A model generated the notes under the pieces. The model saw nothing but the letters and a program-made list of their open reading frames with translations. It had not been told where the DNA came from and made no database searches. The position numbers and the translations under genes are program-made. 32,782 nucleotides of DNA from Anaerolineae bacterium (GTDB lineage Bacteria > Chloroflexota > Anaerolineae > JAFGEY01). Positions 15,397 through 22,254 of this stretch are shown in pieces; positions within the stretch are counted from its first letter, which is position 1, and each line of letters starts with the position of its first letter. The DNA is taken from contig JAFGEY010000407.1 of NCBI GenBank assembly GCA_016931365.1, positions 1-32,782 on the forward strand. Reading direction: 5' to 3'.

Positions 15397-17040
15397 CTAT
15401 GCCTTTATGTTTGGTAGAGTACGCGACAACAGCTCTTGTGAATATGCACAGACCTGGTTGCCTCCACTGCGTTTAGCTACATACATCGCCCGGTCGGCGG
15501 ACTCGATCAGGTCGGTGGCGCTAAGGGCGTCGTCGGGATAGGTGGCGACGCCGACGCTCAACGAGATGGTCGGCAGGTTGTGCTCTCGAAGCAGCTCGCC
15601 GGCAACCTGGCAGGCCCGCTCTTTGATCGTTTGTGCGGCCTGTTCACCTTCCGCGCGGTCGACGCGCGGAAGGATGACCACAAACTCGTCACCGCCGTAG
15701 CGGGCGACCAATCCATCCCAAACCGCGGCCGTTTCCTCTAGCGCTTGTGCCAAGCTGATCAGGGCTGTATCGCCCTGCCGGTGCCCATAAGTATCATTGT
15801 ATCTCTTGAATTTGTCAATTTCAATCATCAGCAACGAGATTGGCCAAGCGTCTTCCGACTCGGCAATCGTCGCGCGCAGTGCCTCCTGAAAATAGCGGTG
15901 ATTGAACAGATCGGTGACGCCGTCATGGTTGGCCATCCGTCGAATGCGCCGGTGCAGGCTGGCGTTTTCAATCGCCATCACTGCCGATTGGGCCAGGCTG
16001 GACAGCATCTCTTTGTCCGATTGTTCAACGTTACCCCGGTCGTTGCGGTCGGCGATCAGCACGCCGATCGGCGCCTCGTGCCCGTGCAACGGCACGGCGA
16101 CCTGCAAAACCGCTCCGCGATCCATATCCGGCAGCCCCTGCGAGCCGTCGATGACGATGGGCGCCTCTTTTTGGAGCACCAATTCGAATAAAGCGCGATC
16201 CATGTGCACGTCGGGCAGTCCTCTGTGTTGGGCTTCTTGATCGCGGCTGTAATATTCATGCGGCAGCATCGTACCAACGCTGTGGGTCAGAAACAGGGCA
16301 GCGCGCTGAAAGCCCAGCACCTTGGTCGTGATTTCGACGATGTTTTGCAGTGCATCCTCGGATTTCAAATCGTGCACGGCGGTGCTGACTTGATGCAGGA
16401 CGGTGATCTCGTAGATTTTCTCTTCCAGTTGGCTTGCGTTTTGCTGCAAGGTGGTATGCTGAAGGCGAACCAGATAGGCAAAATAGGCCAGCAGGATGGC
16501 ATCGGCCAAAATCGAGACCAGGATCATCAAGCTTGAAGGTGCCTCGCCGCTTGTCACGCCTGCAGTTGCGACATCAAGCAGCACGCCGATCAGTCCGCTG
16601 CTCAATGTGCCGACAATGCCAAAGCGAATCGTCGACGTGACAACCATCGTCGTGTACAGGGGCAGGTAGCTGCACGTCCCGCCCGGCAGGGCGGCAGTGT
16701 ACAATTGTAACAGCAAAATGTCGACGACCTGGGCGACGATGCTCCAGGCCAACGAAAATCGTTTCTGATAAACGAGGTAGGCCAGGATGCTGTTAAGCAC
16801 CACACCAGCAAGGAGCGCTGCCCCGGCCAGGGGCAGATATTCCAGGTTACGGGCAAAGACGAGGTACAGCGTCGCTCCGGCAATGACGATCCAGCGCAGG
16901 TAAGTCAGGTGATGTTCGGCCTGTTCGCGCCTGAGCATCGCCGACGGATCGGTCCAGAGATAGATGCGTTCCCGACCGGCAGGGGACCGGTTGGTTTTTA
17001 GACCAAAGAATTCTTGCCTTTGGGCTGGCTGGTTCTCCAT
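15397..17040 (-). CDS. Membrane GAF-GGDEF diguanylate cyclase
   Basis: This 547-aa protein is predicted to make cyclic di-GMP at the inner membrane. An N-terminal region of about six spans (48-192) precedes a short coiled coil (195-215), a GAF sensor domain (about 225-360) and a GGDEF domain (about 370-540). The catalytic motif is intact (GGDEF 449-453 in RYGGDEF). Asp409 (MIEIDKFKRYND) and SVGVATYPDDA are present. The RxxD inhibitory site that normally lies just before the catalytic loop is absent (VWDG in its place), so product feedback inhibition through this site is not expected. The start is 11 bp after the Mut7-C gene in the same operon. The signal sensed is unknown. Confidence 0.92.
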   Translation of the reverse strand: MENQPAQRQEFFGLKTNRSPAGRERIYLWTDPSAMLRREQAEHHLTYLRWIVIAGATLYLVFARNLEYLPLAGAALLAGVVLNSILAYLVYQKRFSLAWSIVAQVVDILLLQLYTAALPGGTCSYLPLYTTMVVTSTIRFGIVGTLSSGLIGVLLDVATAGVTSGEAPSSLMILVSILADAILLAYFAYLVRLQHTTLQQNASQLEEKIYEITVLHQVSTAVHDLKSEDALQNIVEITTKVLGFQRAALFLTHSVGTMLPHEYYSRDQEAQHRGLPDVHMDRALFELVLQKEAPIVIDGSQGLPDMDRGAVLQVAVPLHGHEAPIGVLIADRNDRGNVEQSDKEMLSSLAQSAVMAIENASLHRRIRRMANHDGVTDLFNHRYFQEALRATIAESEDAWPISLLMIEIDKFKRYNDTYGHRQGDTALISLAQALEETAAVWDGLVARYGGDEFVVILPRVDRAEGEQAAQTIKERACQVAGELLREHNLPTISLSVGVATYPDDALSATDLIESADRAMYVAKRSGGNQVCAYSQELLSRTLPNIKA

Positions 17041-17051
17041 GCCTATAGTCC

Positions 17052-17525
17052 CTAGGTTTTTCTAACCCGTTCCAATGTCGACTGGATGTTTTGCCAGTGG
17101 GTGCCCGGCCAGTAATAGCGATCGCAGTTCGGGCAGCGCCCAAACTCGGACTGCGTCTCCCACACATATTGAGGCACATGCGGCTGTGCCTGCGCCCGCG
17201 TCACGCTGACCAGCGACGCGTTGCACTGCGGGCAGCGCGGCATCGTTTGCACCGGCGGCATGCCCAGGGATTCAATCACCTGGCGGATTTGCGCCTCAAG
17301 TGTCTGGCTGTCGATAAACAGGCAGTCGATTCCTCGCCGCCTGGTCAGGGCCTGATCGCGGGTGAGCACCCATCGCCCTTCGGCGCGCGCCTGAGCGGCG
17401 ATCTGGGCGTCGGGCCAGTGGTTGGCATAGACGGCATCGTAACCCATCAGGCGTAGCCACTTACACAGCCGTCCCAGCATCGCGTCGACCAGCAAGGCGG
17501 GAGGATCACTGCGCATGCTGTCCAT
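17052..17525 (-). CDS. Mut7-C RNase domain protein (PIN-like plus zinc ribbon)
   Basis: This protein of about 157 aa belongs to the Mut7-C family, named after the C-terminal domain of nematode MUT-7. It combines a PIN-like nuclease core with a zinc ribbon. Visible motifs are LLVDAMLGRLCKWLRLMGYDA, WVLTRDQALTRRRGID with the conserved Asp, then CPQC (with CNAS) and CPNC as a four-Cys zinc site, and QYVWETQSEFGRC with YYWPGTHW. I chose ATG 17525, which overlaps the end of the FAD oxidoreductase gene by 20 bp. ATG 17516 is an alternative, and ATG 17573 would overlap by more. Its RNA target is unknown; a role in RNA turnover is inferred from the fold. Confidence 0.87.
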   Translation of the reverse strand: MDSMRSDPPALLVDAMLGRLCKWLRLMGYDAVYANHWPDAQIAAQARAEGRWVLTRDQALTRRRGIDCLFIDSQTLEAQIRQVIESLGMPPVQTMPRCPQCNASLVSVTRAQAQPHVPQYVWETQSEFGRCPNCDRYYWPGTHWQNIQSTLERVRKT

Positions 17526-18822
17526 CTTGACCCAGCATCGCTTGTGCAACCCGCTGCCCGTATACGACCGCATAGTTCATTCCCCGATCTTGCGGGTAAA
17601 CCTGGGCCATACAACTCAACCACAAGTTTTCGACCGGCGTCTGGAAAGGCGGCTTGATCTGCGAATAGTTCAGGCCGATCAACGGCTGCGTGTAGCGCTC
17701 ACGCCACGCCCACAACTCTTTGACCCAAGCGCGCTCAAAGCCGCGAAACATTTTTTTCAGGTGCGGCAGGTAGGCGTCGAGCAGTTCGGACGGCGACATG
17801 GCATAATACGGGTCTTCAGGGTCCATATAGCGCGACAGGTAGGCCAGGTGCGCGCCGCCATAGGTCTCCGGGCGCTGCATGTTGGTGTGCTCGATCACGC
17901 CGGTGAACGGGATCGCCGGATCGCCGACGTTGAGCCAATAGGTGTCCGACAGGCTGCGATCGAGCGACATCACCAGGCAGACGTTGGCCAAATACTTGAT
18001 GTTTGACAATCTTGTGCAATAATTTTCGGGCAAATCCGGTGCGATCTGCAAGAACAATTCCGGCGCGATGGTCACCAGCACCCGGTCGAAGGGGTGCAGT
18101 TCGCCGTTGACGACGACGCCGGTCGCCCGGCCATTCTCAATCTGCACCCGCTCCACCGCCGCGTCGAGTTTGATCTGCACGCCCTGCGCGCGCAACAGCC
18201 GCTCAAAGGCATCGACCGCCTGACCAAATCCCTCGCGCAGGTAGCCGAGACGCTCTTCCTGTGCCTTGCCGCGCGAGCTGCCGCGCAGTTTGAGCTTGTT
18301 CCAGATCCACACAGCGGCCACCTCGTCGGCGTAGCGGCCAAACTTGTTGCGCAGCAGCGGCTGCCAGACCTTTGCATACACGTTCTGGCCGGCCATCCGG
18401 ATCAGCCACTCGCGGGCGGTGATCGCTTCCAGGGACTGCCAGCGACGCACCAAGCGCGTGCTCAGGTAGAGCAGGCCCAGCCGGAGGCGGTCGATCAAGT
18501 TGAGATGGGCGAAGCGGAGCAGGTCAAAGGGCGTGCTCAGCCGGTAGATGCGATTGGCGAAAAAGCTGTTCGAGGTAGGCAGCCATTCTAACTTGTCGCC
18601 CAGCCCCAGCCGCGCGATCAAGTCGGCGATGACAGTGTCGCTGGTAAACAGGTGGTGATAAAATTTTTCCACGCATACCCCGTTGACCAGGAACGATCCG
18701 GCCAACCCGCCGACCGTTTCGTCGCGCTCGAAAACGGTGCAGCGGCATCCGTTTTGTGACAAAACGTCGGCGGCGCTCATTCCGGTGAGTCCCCCGCCGA
18801 CAATAGCAACGTTCGTATTCAT
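17506..18822 (-). CDS. FAD/NAD(P)-dependent oxidoreductase (amine oxidase-like)
   Basis: This 438-aa flavoprotein belongs to the amine oxidase/phytoene desaturase/UDP-galactopyranose mutase-like group. The N-terminal dinucleotide-binding Rossmann motif is NVAIVGGGLTGMSAADVL (4-21) followed by the FERDETVGGLAGSF loop. The middle holds WQPLLRNKFG, GYLREGFGQ and the second FAD segment FDRVLVTIAPELF. The C-terminus has the usual FAD-closing stretch (NLWLSCMAQVYPQDRGMNYAVVYGQRVAQ). Enzymes of this type are often found with polysaccharide or lipid genes, but no such genes are present here and the substrate is unknown. ATG 18822 is chosen because the Rossmann strand starts there; the longer frame to 18885 overlaps the preceding gene. 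Confidence 0.85.
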   Translation of the reverse strand: MNTNVAIVGGGLTGMSAADVLSQNGCRCTVFERDETVGGLAGSFLVNGVCVEKFYHHLFTSDTVIADLIARLGLGDKLEWLPTSNSFFANRIYRLSTPFDLLRFAHLNLIDRLRLGLLYLSTRLVRRWQSLEAITAREWLIRMAGQNVYAKVWQPLLRNKFGRYADEVAAVWIWNKLKLRGSSRGKAQEERLGYLREGFGQAVDAFERLLRAQGVQIKLDAAVERVQIENGRATGVVVNGELHPFDRVLVTIAPELFLQIAPDLPENYCTRLSNIKYLANVCLVMSLDRSLSDTYWLNVGDPAIPFTGVIEHTNMQRPETYGGAHLAYLSRYMDPEDPYYAMSPSELLDAYLPHLKKMFRGFERAWVKELWAWRERYTQPLIGLNYSQIKPPFQTPVENLWLSCMAQVYPQDRGMNYAVVYGQRVAQAMLGQDGQHAQ

Positions 18823-18835
18823 TATGATTTGTTCT

Positions 18836-19126
18836 TTATTGCTGCGTTCTGGACTTCCATTCGAGCATCGCGCTGCGAAATTCACCGCCGTATTTGACCC
18901 ACGAGGCGCGCGCTTCCAATGGCAAGGCCAGAATAAAAGCGCGCCGCGTGGCGCCGTCGCCTTTGCTCACCTCTTTGATCGCTGGCAGCTTTTTAGTCAC
19001 CAGATAGATCAGACCCACCGCGCCAGCCAGCGCCAGCAGCGGACCGAACAGACCGCCCAGAAAGCCTTGAATAAAGTCTCGCGGCGCGGCCAGCCATTGC
19101 GCCAGGGTCAGTTCGTGTTCTTTCAT
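18836..19126 (-). CDS. Small membrane protein, 96 aa
   Basis: I do not recognise the family. It has a polar N-terminus (MKEHELTLAQWLAAPRDF), one hydrophobic region (FLGGLFGPLLALAGAVGLIYLV) and a basic C-terminal tail of about 50 residues that is probably cytoplasmic (KKLPAIKEVSKGDG... ARASWVKYGGEF). The start overlaps the stop of the upstream small gene as ATGA and is preceded by GGAGGG a few bases away. The end is 13 bp before the FAD oxidoreductase. The tight coupling to its neighbour suggests the two small proteins work together. Confidence 0.7.
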   Translation of the reverse strand: MKEHELTLAQWLAAPRDFIQGFLGGLFGPLLALAGAVGLIYLVTKKLPAIKEVSKGDGATRRAFILALPLEARASWVKYGGEFRSAMLEWKSRTQQ

Positions 19127-19332
19127 GCGGCCCTCCCCGACGTTTCGCGCAGCGCGTCGAGTTGCAGTTCATCGGCCAGATCAACTAGCCTGACCTCAAG
19201 TCCCCGTTCTTTGCTGGAGACAAAGGCAATCGCTTTGCCGGTAAACAGGTAGATCAGTGCGGCGCCCAGGGCAAACGCGCTCAAGCCGCTGCCCAAGATT
19301 AGCCCGCTGACAAACGCAATGCGTCGAACCAC
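19123..19332 (-). CDS. Small membrane protein, 69 aa, GTG start
   Basis: This is the first gene of the seven-gene minus-strand operon. It has one long hydrophobic span (IAFVSGLILGSGLSAFALGAA and on to LIYLF), then a charged amphipathic tail (SKERGLEVRLVDLADELQLDALRE). I chose GTG 19332 because GGGGAGG (complement of 19338-19344) lies 5 nt before it; the ORF could be extended to 19353 but would then include the ribosome binding site. It is coupled by ATGA to the next small membrane protein. The family is unknown. Confidence 0.7.
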   Translation of the reverse strand: MVRRIAFVSGLILGSGLSAFALGAALIYLFTGKAIAFVSSKERGLEVRLVDLADELQLDALRETSGRAA

Positions 19333-19371
19333 AATAACCTCCCCTCTGTGCAACCGGATGAATGTGCGCTC

Positions 19372-19400
19372 ACTATATCATATCTCTAAAAGTCCGTCAA
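19372..19400 (-). promoter_or_regulatory. Sigma-70 type promoter of the seven-gene minus operon
   Basis: Reading the minus strand, TTGACG (19400-19395) and TATAGT (19377-19372) are separated by 17 bp. The -35 overlaps the last codon of the upstream lipoprotein gene. The leader to the GTG start at 19332 is about 32 nt. Confidence 0.85.
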
Positions 19401-19882
19401 TTGTCTTTCTTTTCAACGCGCCAGACCATTGTGATCTTGTCGTCGCCGATCGAGACGGACTGCAAGCTGCTGTTGGCGTTGTTTTTGCCGATTTGCTCCA
19501 GCCAACTGACGATGCGCTCGGCCCACGCATCAACTGCGTCGCCCTGCACGCCCTTGCCGTTGATCTGAGTGTCCGAGATCGCTGCGGTGAGATGCCCATC
19601 TTGAACACCCAGCGTCAGGTGAAAGCTCAATGTGTCAACCGTATCGCTGTTGTCTCGCTTGCGCTCGCCGGAAATCAGGGCATAGCCTTCGCGCAGATCG
19701 ATGGTCAGGTTTTGCGTCGAGGGGTCCGCGATTGCTGCCGCAAGCTGCGACTGCAATTTTTCTTCCGTCAGGCTGGTTGTGATCTGAAGCGCGCCGTCAT
19801 CGCCGCGCCCGACGCCCAACCGGCACGCGCTGACCCACATGCCAACCAGAATAAACGCCCATATCCATACAAATCGCTTCAT
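19397..19882 (-). CDS. Putative lipoprotein, 161 aa
   Basis: A basic N-terminus (MKR), a hydrophobic core and the lipobox VSAC ending at Cys20 mark a signal-peptidase-II lipoprotein anchored outside the cytoplasmic membrane. The mature part is a mixed alpha/beta domain of about 140 residues with no family I recognise (TTSLTEEKLQSQLAAAI, NLTIDLREGYALISGERKR, DAWAERIVSWLEQIG). ATG 19882 is supported by GGAGAG about 8 nt upstream. The open frame extends to GTG 20002 and, beyond an in-frame TGA, to ATG 20155; see the separate note. It lies upstream of the seven-gene operon in the same direction. Confidence 0.75.
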   Translation of the reverse strand: MKRFVWIWAFILVGMWVSACRLGVGRGDDGALQITTSLTEEKLQSQLAAAIADPSTQNLTIDLREGYALISGERKRDNSDTVDTLSFHLTLGVQDGHLTAAISDTQINGKGVQGDAVDAWAERIVSWLEQIGKNNANSSLQSVSIGDDKITMVWRVEKKDN

Positions 19883-20011
19883 TGAACTACTCTCCACTAT
19901 GTTCCAAATGTTCTTGCAGTGTCCATTCAAGATCAGCAGCACACGCAGGATCGTCTCCAGCGGTTCCGGGGTCAGTCGATTGGGGCGCTCTTCCAAATGC
20001 ACCCTGATCTC

Positions 20012-20155
20012 TCAACTGCACTCCTGAAAGGCCAGTTCCAGCGGGGTTTCTTCATAACCCCATGGCTCGTCCTCGACGATGGAAAATTCCCGCCCGCCCT
20101 GGCCCGTGGCGACTTGCTGGCTGAGGTTGTACAGTCGTTCTACGCATTCGCGCAT
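20012..20155 (-). CDS. Small protein, 47 aa, ending at an in-frame TGA
   Basis: The ORF from ATG 20155 to TGA 20012 is preceded by GGAG (in GAGGAG) about 6 nt upstream and by a recognisable promoter. Residues look protein-like: MRECVERLYNLSQQVATG, then FSIVEDEPWGYEETPLELAF and QECS. After the TGA the same frame stays open for 43 codons (including RVHLEERPNRLTPEPLETIL) up to the lipoprotein ATG. Thus either the true gene is about 90 aa and interrupted, or the small protein is complete. The family is unknown. Confidence 0.5.
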   Translation of the reverse strand: MRECVERLYNLSQQVATGQGGREFSIVEDEPWGYEETPLELAFQECS

Positions 20156-20185
20156 TCATGTCTCCTCGAATGTTATCTGCTGTAT

Positions 20186-20214
20186 AGTTTAGCACACCTG
20201 ATCCCGTCTGTCCA
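20186..20214 (-). promoter_or_regulatory. Minus-strand promoter, divergent from the Nudix promoter
   Basis: On the minus strand TGGACA (20214-20209) and TAAACT (20191-20186) have a 17-bp spacer, upstream of the 47-aa ORF. Only 6 bp separate its -35 from the -35 of the Nudix promoter, so the two divergent promoters probably compete or share control. Confidence 0.5.
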
Positions 20215-20220
20215 GTGACT

Positions 20221-20248
20221 TTGCGACTGTGGGTCAATGTGCTATAAT
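20221..20248 (+). promoter_or_regulatory. Promoter of the Nudix-hydrolase operon
   Basis: TTGCGA (20221-20226) and a perfect TATAAT (20243-20248) have a 16-bp spacer. The start codon at 20256 lies 7 nt after the -10 box, where transcription would begin, so the transcript appears leaderless. Confidence 0.75.
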
Positions 20249-20255
20249 CGGCCCA

Positions 20256-20774
20256 ATGTGGACAGATCGCGCCAAAAACGGGCTGTCGGCTCTCTGGAAG
20301 TGGATTCCTGCCCCGCTGCGTCAACGACTCCGTTGGGCGTTCAGCGACAAATTCCTCGTCGGCGTGACGGGCATAGTGCTCAACGCACGTGGCGAGGTGC
20401 TGCTGGGGCAGCACGTCTATCGCAGCGGCATCGTCTGGGGACTGCTCGGAGGCGGTGTCCAGCGCGGCGAAAACTTACAGCAAGCGATGCGTCGCGAGAT
20501 CTGTGAAGAAGCTGGGCTGGACGTCCAAGTGCGCGACCTGCTCCTGGTGACTTTGTCGCCTGGCTGCCGCACCGTCGATGTCTTTTTTTGGTGTTCGATC
20601 GATGTCAGTTCCACGCCGGTGCCCGGCGCGGAACTGCTCCGGGCGGATTTTTTCTCACTCGATTCACTGCCGGGAGAGGTCGATCCGCGCCAGTTGACCC
20701 TCATCCGTTGGGCGATAGACGCGCAGGCCAGTGGAAAAGCGCCGCAGCCGCGTACTGTCATTTCGGAGTCTTGA
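20256..20774 (+). CDS. Nudix hydrolase
   Basis: This 172-aa cytoplasmic Mg-dependent enzyme hydrolyses a nucleoside diphosphate linked to another moiety. The complete Nudix box lies at residues 66-88: Gly66, five residues, Glu72, seven residues, then REICEEAGL. The N-terminal 32 residues contain a short basic helix (LWKWIPAPLRQRLRWAF) seen in some Nudix proteins of this size. The substrate cannot be told from sequence. I chose ATG 20256 because the GTG at 20229 lies upstream of the TATAAT box and would not be transcribed. The gene is 13 bp before a membrane serine hydrolase. Confidence 0.92.
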   Translation: MWTDRAKNGLSALWKWIPAPLRQRLRWAFSDKFLVGVTGIVLNARGEVLLGQHVYRSGIVWGLLGGGVQRGENLQQAMRREICEEAGLDVQVRDLLLVTLSPGCRTVDVFFWCSIDVSSTPVPGAELLRADFFSLDSLPGEVDPRQLTLIRWAIDAQASGKAPQPRTVISES

Positions 20775-20787
20775 TCTTGGAGCAAGT

Positions 20788-22254
20788 GTGAGAGGTTACA
20801 AGTTTGCGGCCTTTGCGCTGATCATCCTGATCATCCTGTATCTGCTCTATCAGTTGCAGAGCTATATCACCTATCGCAACCTGCTGCCGCCGGGCACGGT
20901 CATTGCCGGGCTGGATGTGGGCTTGTTGAGCGAGCAAGAGGCCCAGGCGTTGATCGACCAGGCTTTCGGCTCGCCGGTGGCGCTTCACTATGGCAGCGAC
21001 ACCTTCAAGCTCACCCCGCGCCGTGTCGAGTTTCATCTCACCCAAACCACCGTCTGGGCCGAGTTATCCCGCCAGCGCGCGCAGACTTCGTTTCTGGAGG
21101 GGTTCGGGCTGTACCTGCTCGGCGAGCCGCCCAAGCCACTGAATGTCGATGTAGAGGCACGATATAATGAGCAAAAGCTCATCCAGTTCCTCAACGAAAT
21201 TGCCCGCCAGCAGGATCGCGGGATGCTCGAACCGCAGATCAATCACGAGACGCTGACCTACAGCCCCGGCGCCGCGGCCCGCTGGCTTGACATCGAAGCG
21301 TCGCTGCTTCTGGTCGAAGCAGCGCTCAATTCAGCGTCGGAGCGCCAGGTCGATCTGATCGTCCAAGAGGGCACCACGCCGCCGGGGGCAGACGTATCGC
21401 TGCTCAAAGAGATGATCGACTGGCGGCTCTCCGAGTGGCCGGGCATCGTCGGCGTCTTTGCCAAGAGTATGGTCACTGGTGAAGAGGTGGTGATCAACGG
21501 CGATGTCGCTTATGCCGGGATGAGCATCCTTAAAATCCCGATCCTGATCGAAACCTACCGCTACCTCGACCACGAACCGGGCGAAGAGACGGCCAAGCTG
21601 TTGCGCGAAACGATGATCCAGAGCGGCAACTTTACCGCCAACCTGCTGCTGCGCCAGATCGGCTACGTCCAGGCCGGCAATGACAGTGCCTTTGCCGGGG
21701 TCGATGTGCTCAATGCCGCGCTCAAAAAGCTGGGTTTTGTCAACACCTTTATGGCTACGCCCTACGATACCGACGAACTGCCGCGCATCTTCAGCACGCC
21801 GGCCAACTCGCGCACCGATCTGACCACCCGGCCCGACCCTTACATGCAAACCACGCCCTTTGAGACCGGCCTCTTTTTAGAAATGATCTACCAGCTTGGT
21901 CAGGGCGGCGGCACGTTGATGGCCGCCCATCCCGGCAGCTTTACCGCCGAGGAAGGACAAGTGATGATCGGCCTGATGGCCCAGAACCACGAGGCTATTT
22001 TGCTCGAAGGCGGCCTGCCTGAGGGCGTGACCATCGCCCACAAGCACGGCTATGTCGCCGACACGCACGCCGACGCGGCGATCGTCCTTGTGCCGGAGGG
22101 CAATGACTTTGTGCTTGTGGTCTTTATCTATGCCAACACCGAATGGCTCGGCGACCGCAGCCTGCCGCTCTTCCGCGACATTGCCACGGCAACCTACAAC
22201 TATTACAACATCGACCGCCAATACGTCCGCGAGGATTTGAATCCAGCAGAATGA
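20788..22254 (+). CDS. Membrane-anchored beta-lactamase-fold serine hydrolase
   Basis: This 488-aa protein has one N-terminal span (FAAFALIILIILYLLYQL) and then faces outwards. Residues about 36-210 resemble the VanW-associated peptidoglycan-binding domain (GTVIAGLDVGLLSEQEAQALI). Residues about 215-480 form a beta-lactamase2-type domain with SxxK at 246-249 (MSILK), SGN at 279-281 and KHG at 419-421, in the order of class A beta-lactamases (SxxK, SDN, KTG). I cannot place a general-base Glu with confidence. A role in wall remodelling, carboxypeptidase activity or beta-lactam hydrolysis is possible; none is shown. GTG 20788 is chosen because GGAG lies 5 nt upstream; the open frame extends to 20731 within the Nudix gene. 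It overlaps the next gene by ATGA. Confidence 0.85.
   Translation: MRGYKFAAFALIILIILYLLYQLQSYITYRNLLPPGTVIAGLDVGLLSEQEAQALIDQAFGSPVALHYGSDTFKLTPRRVEFHLTQTTVWAELSRQRAQTSFLEGFGLYLLGEPPKPLNVDVEARYNEQKLIQFLNEIARQQDRGMLEPQINHETLTYSPGAAARWLDIEASLLLVEAALNSASERQVDLIVQEGTTPPGADVSLLKEMIDWRLSEWPGIVGVFAKSMVTGEEVVINGDVAYAGMSILKIPILIETYRYLDHEPGEETAKLLRETMIQSGNFTANLLLRQIGYVQAGNDSAFAGVDVLNAALKKLGFVNTFMATPYDTDELPRIFSTPANSRTDLTTRPDPYMQTTPFETGLFLEMIYQLGQGGGTLMAAHPGSFTAEEGQVMIGLMAQNHEAILLEGGLPEGVTIAHKHGYVADTHADAAIVLVPEGNDFVLVVFIYANTEWLGDRSLPLFRDIATATYNYYNIDRQYVREDLNPAE

Noticed and set aside
19919..20218. Plus-strand ORF of 99 aa opposite the 47-aa ORF
   Set aside because: It has no promoter or ribosome binding site; the minus-strand frame has both.
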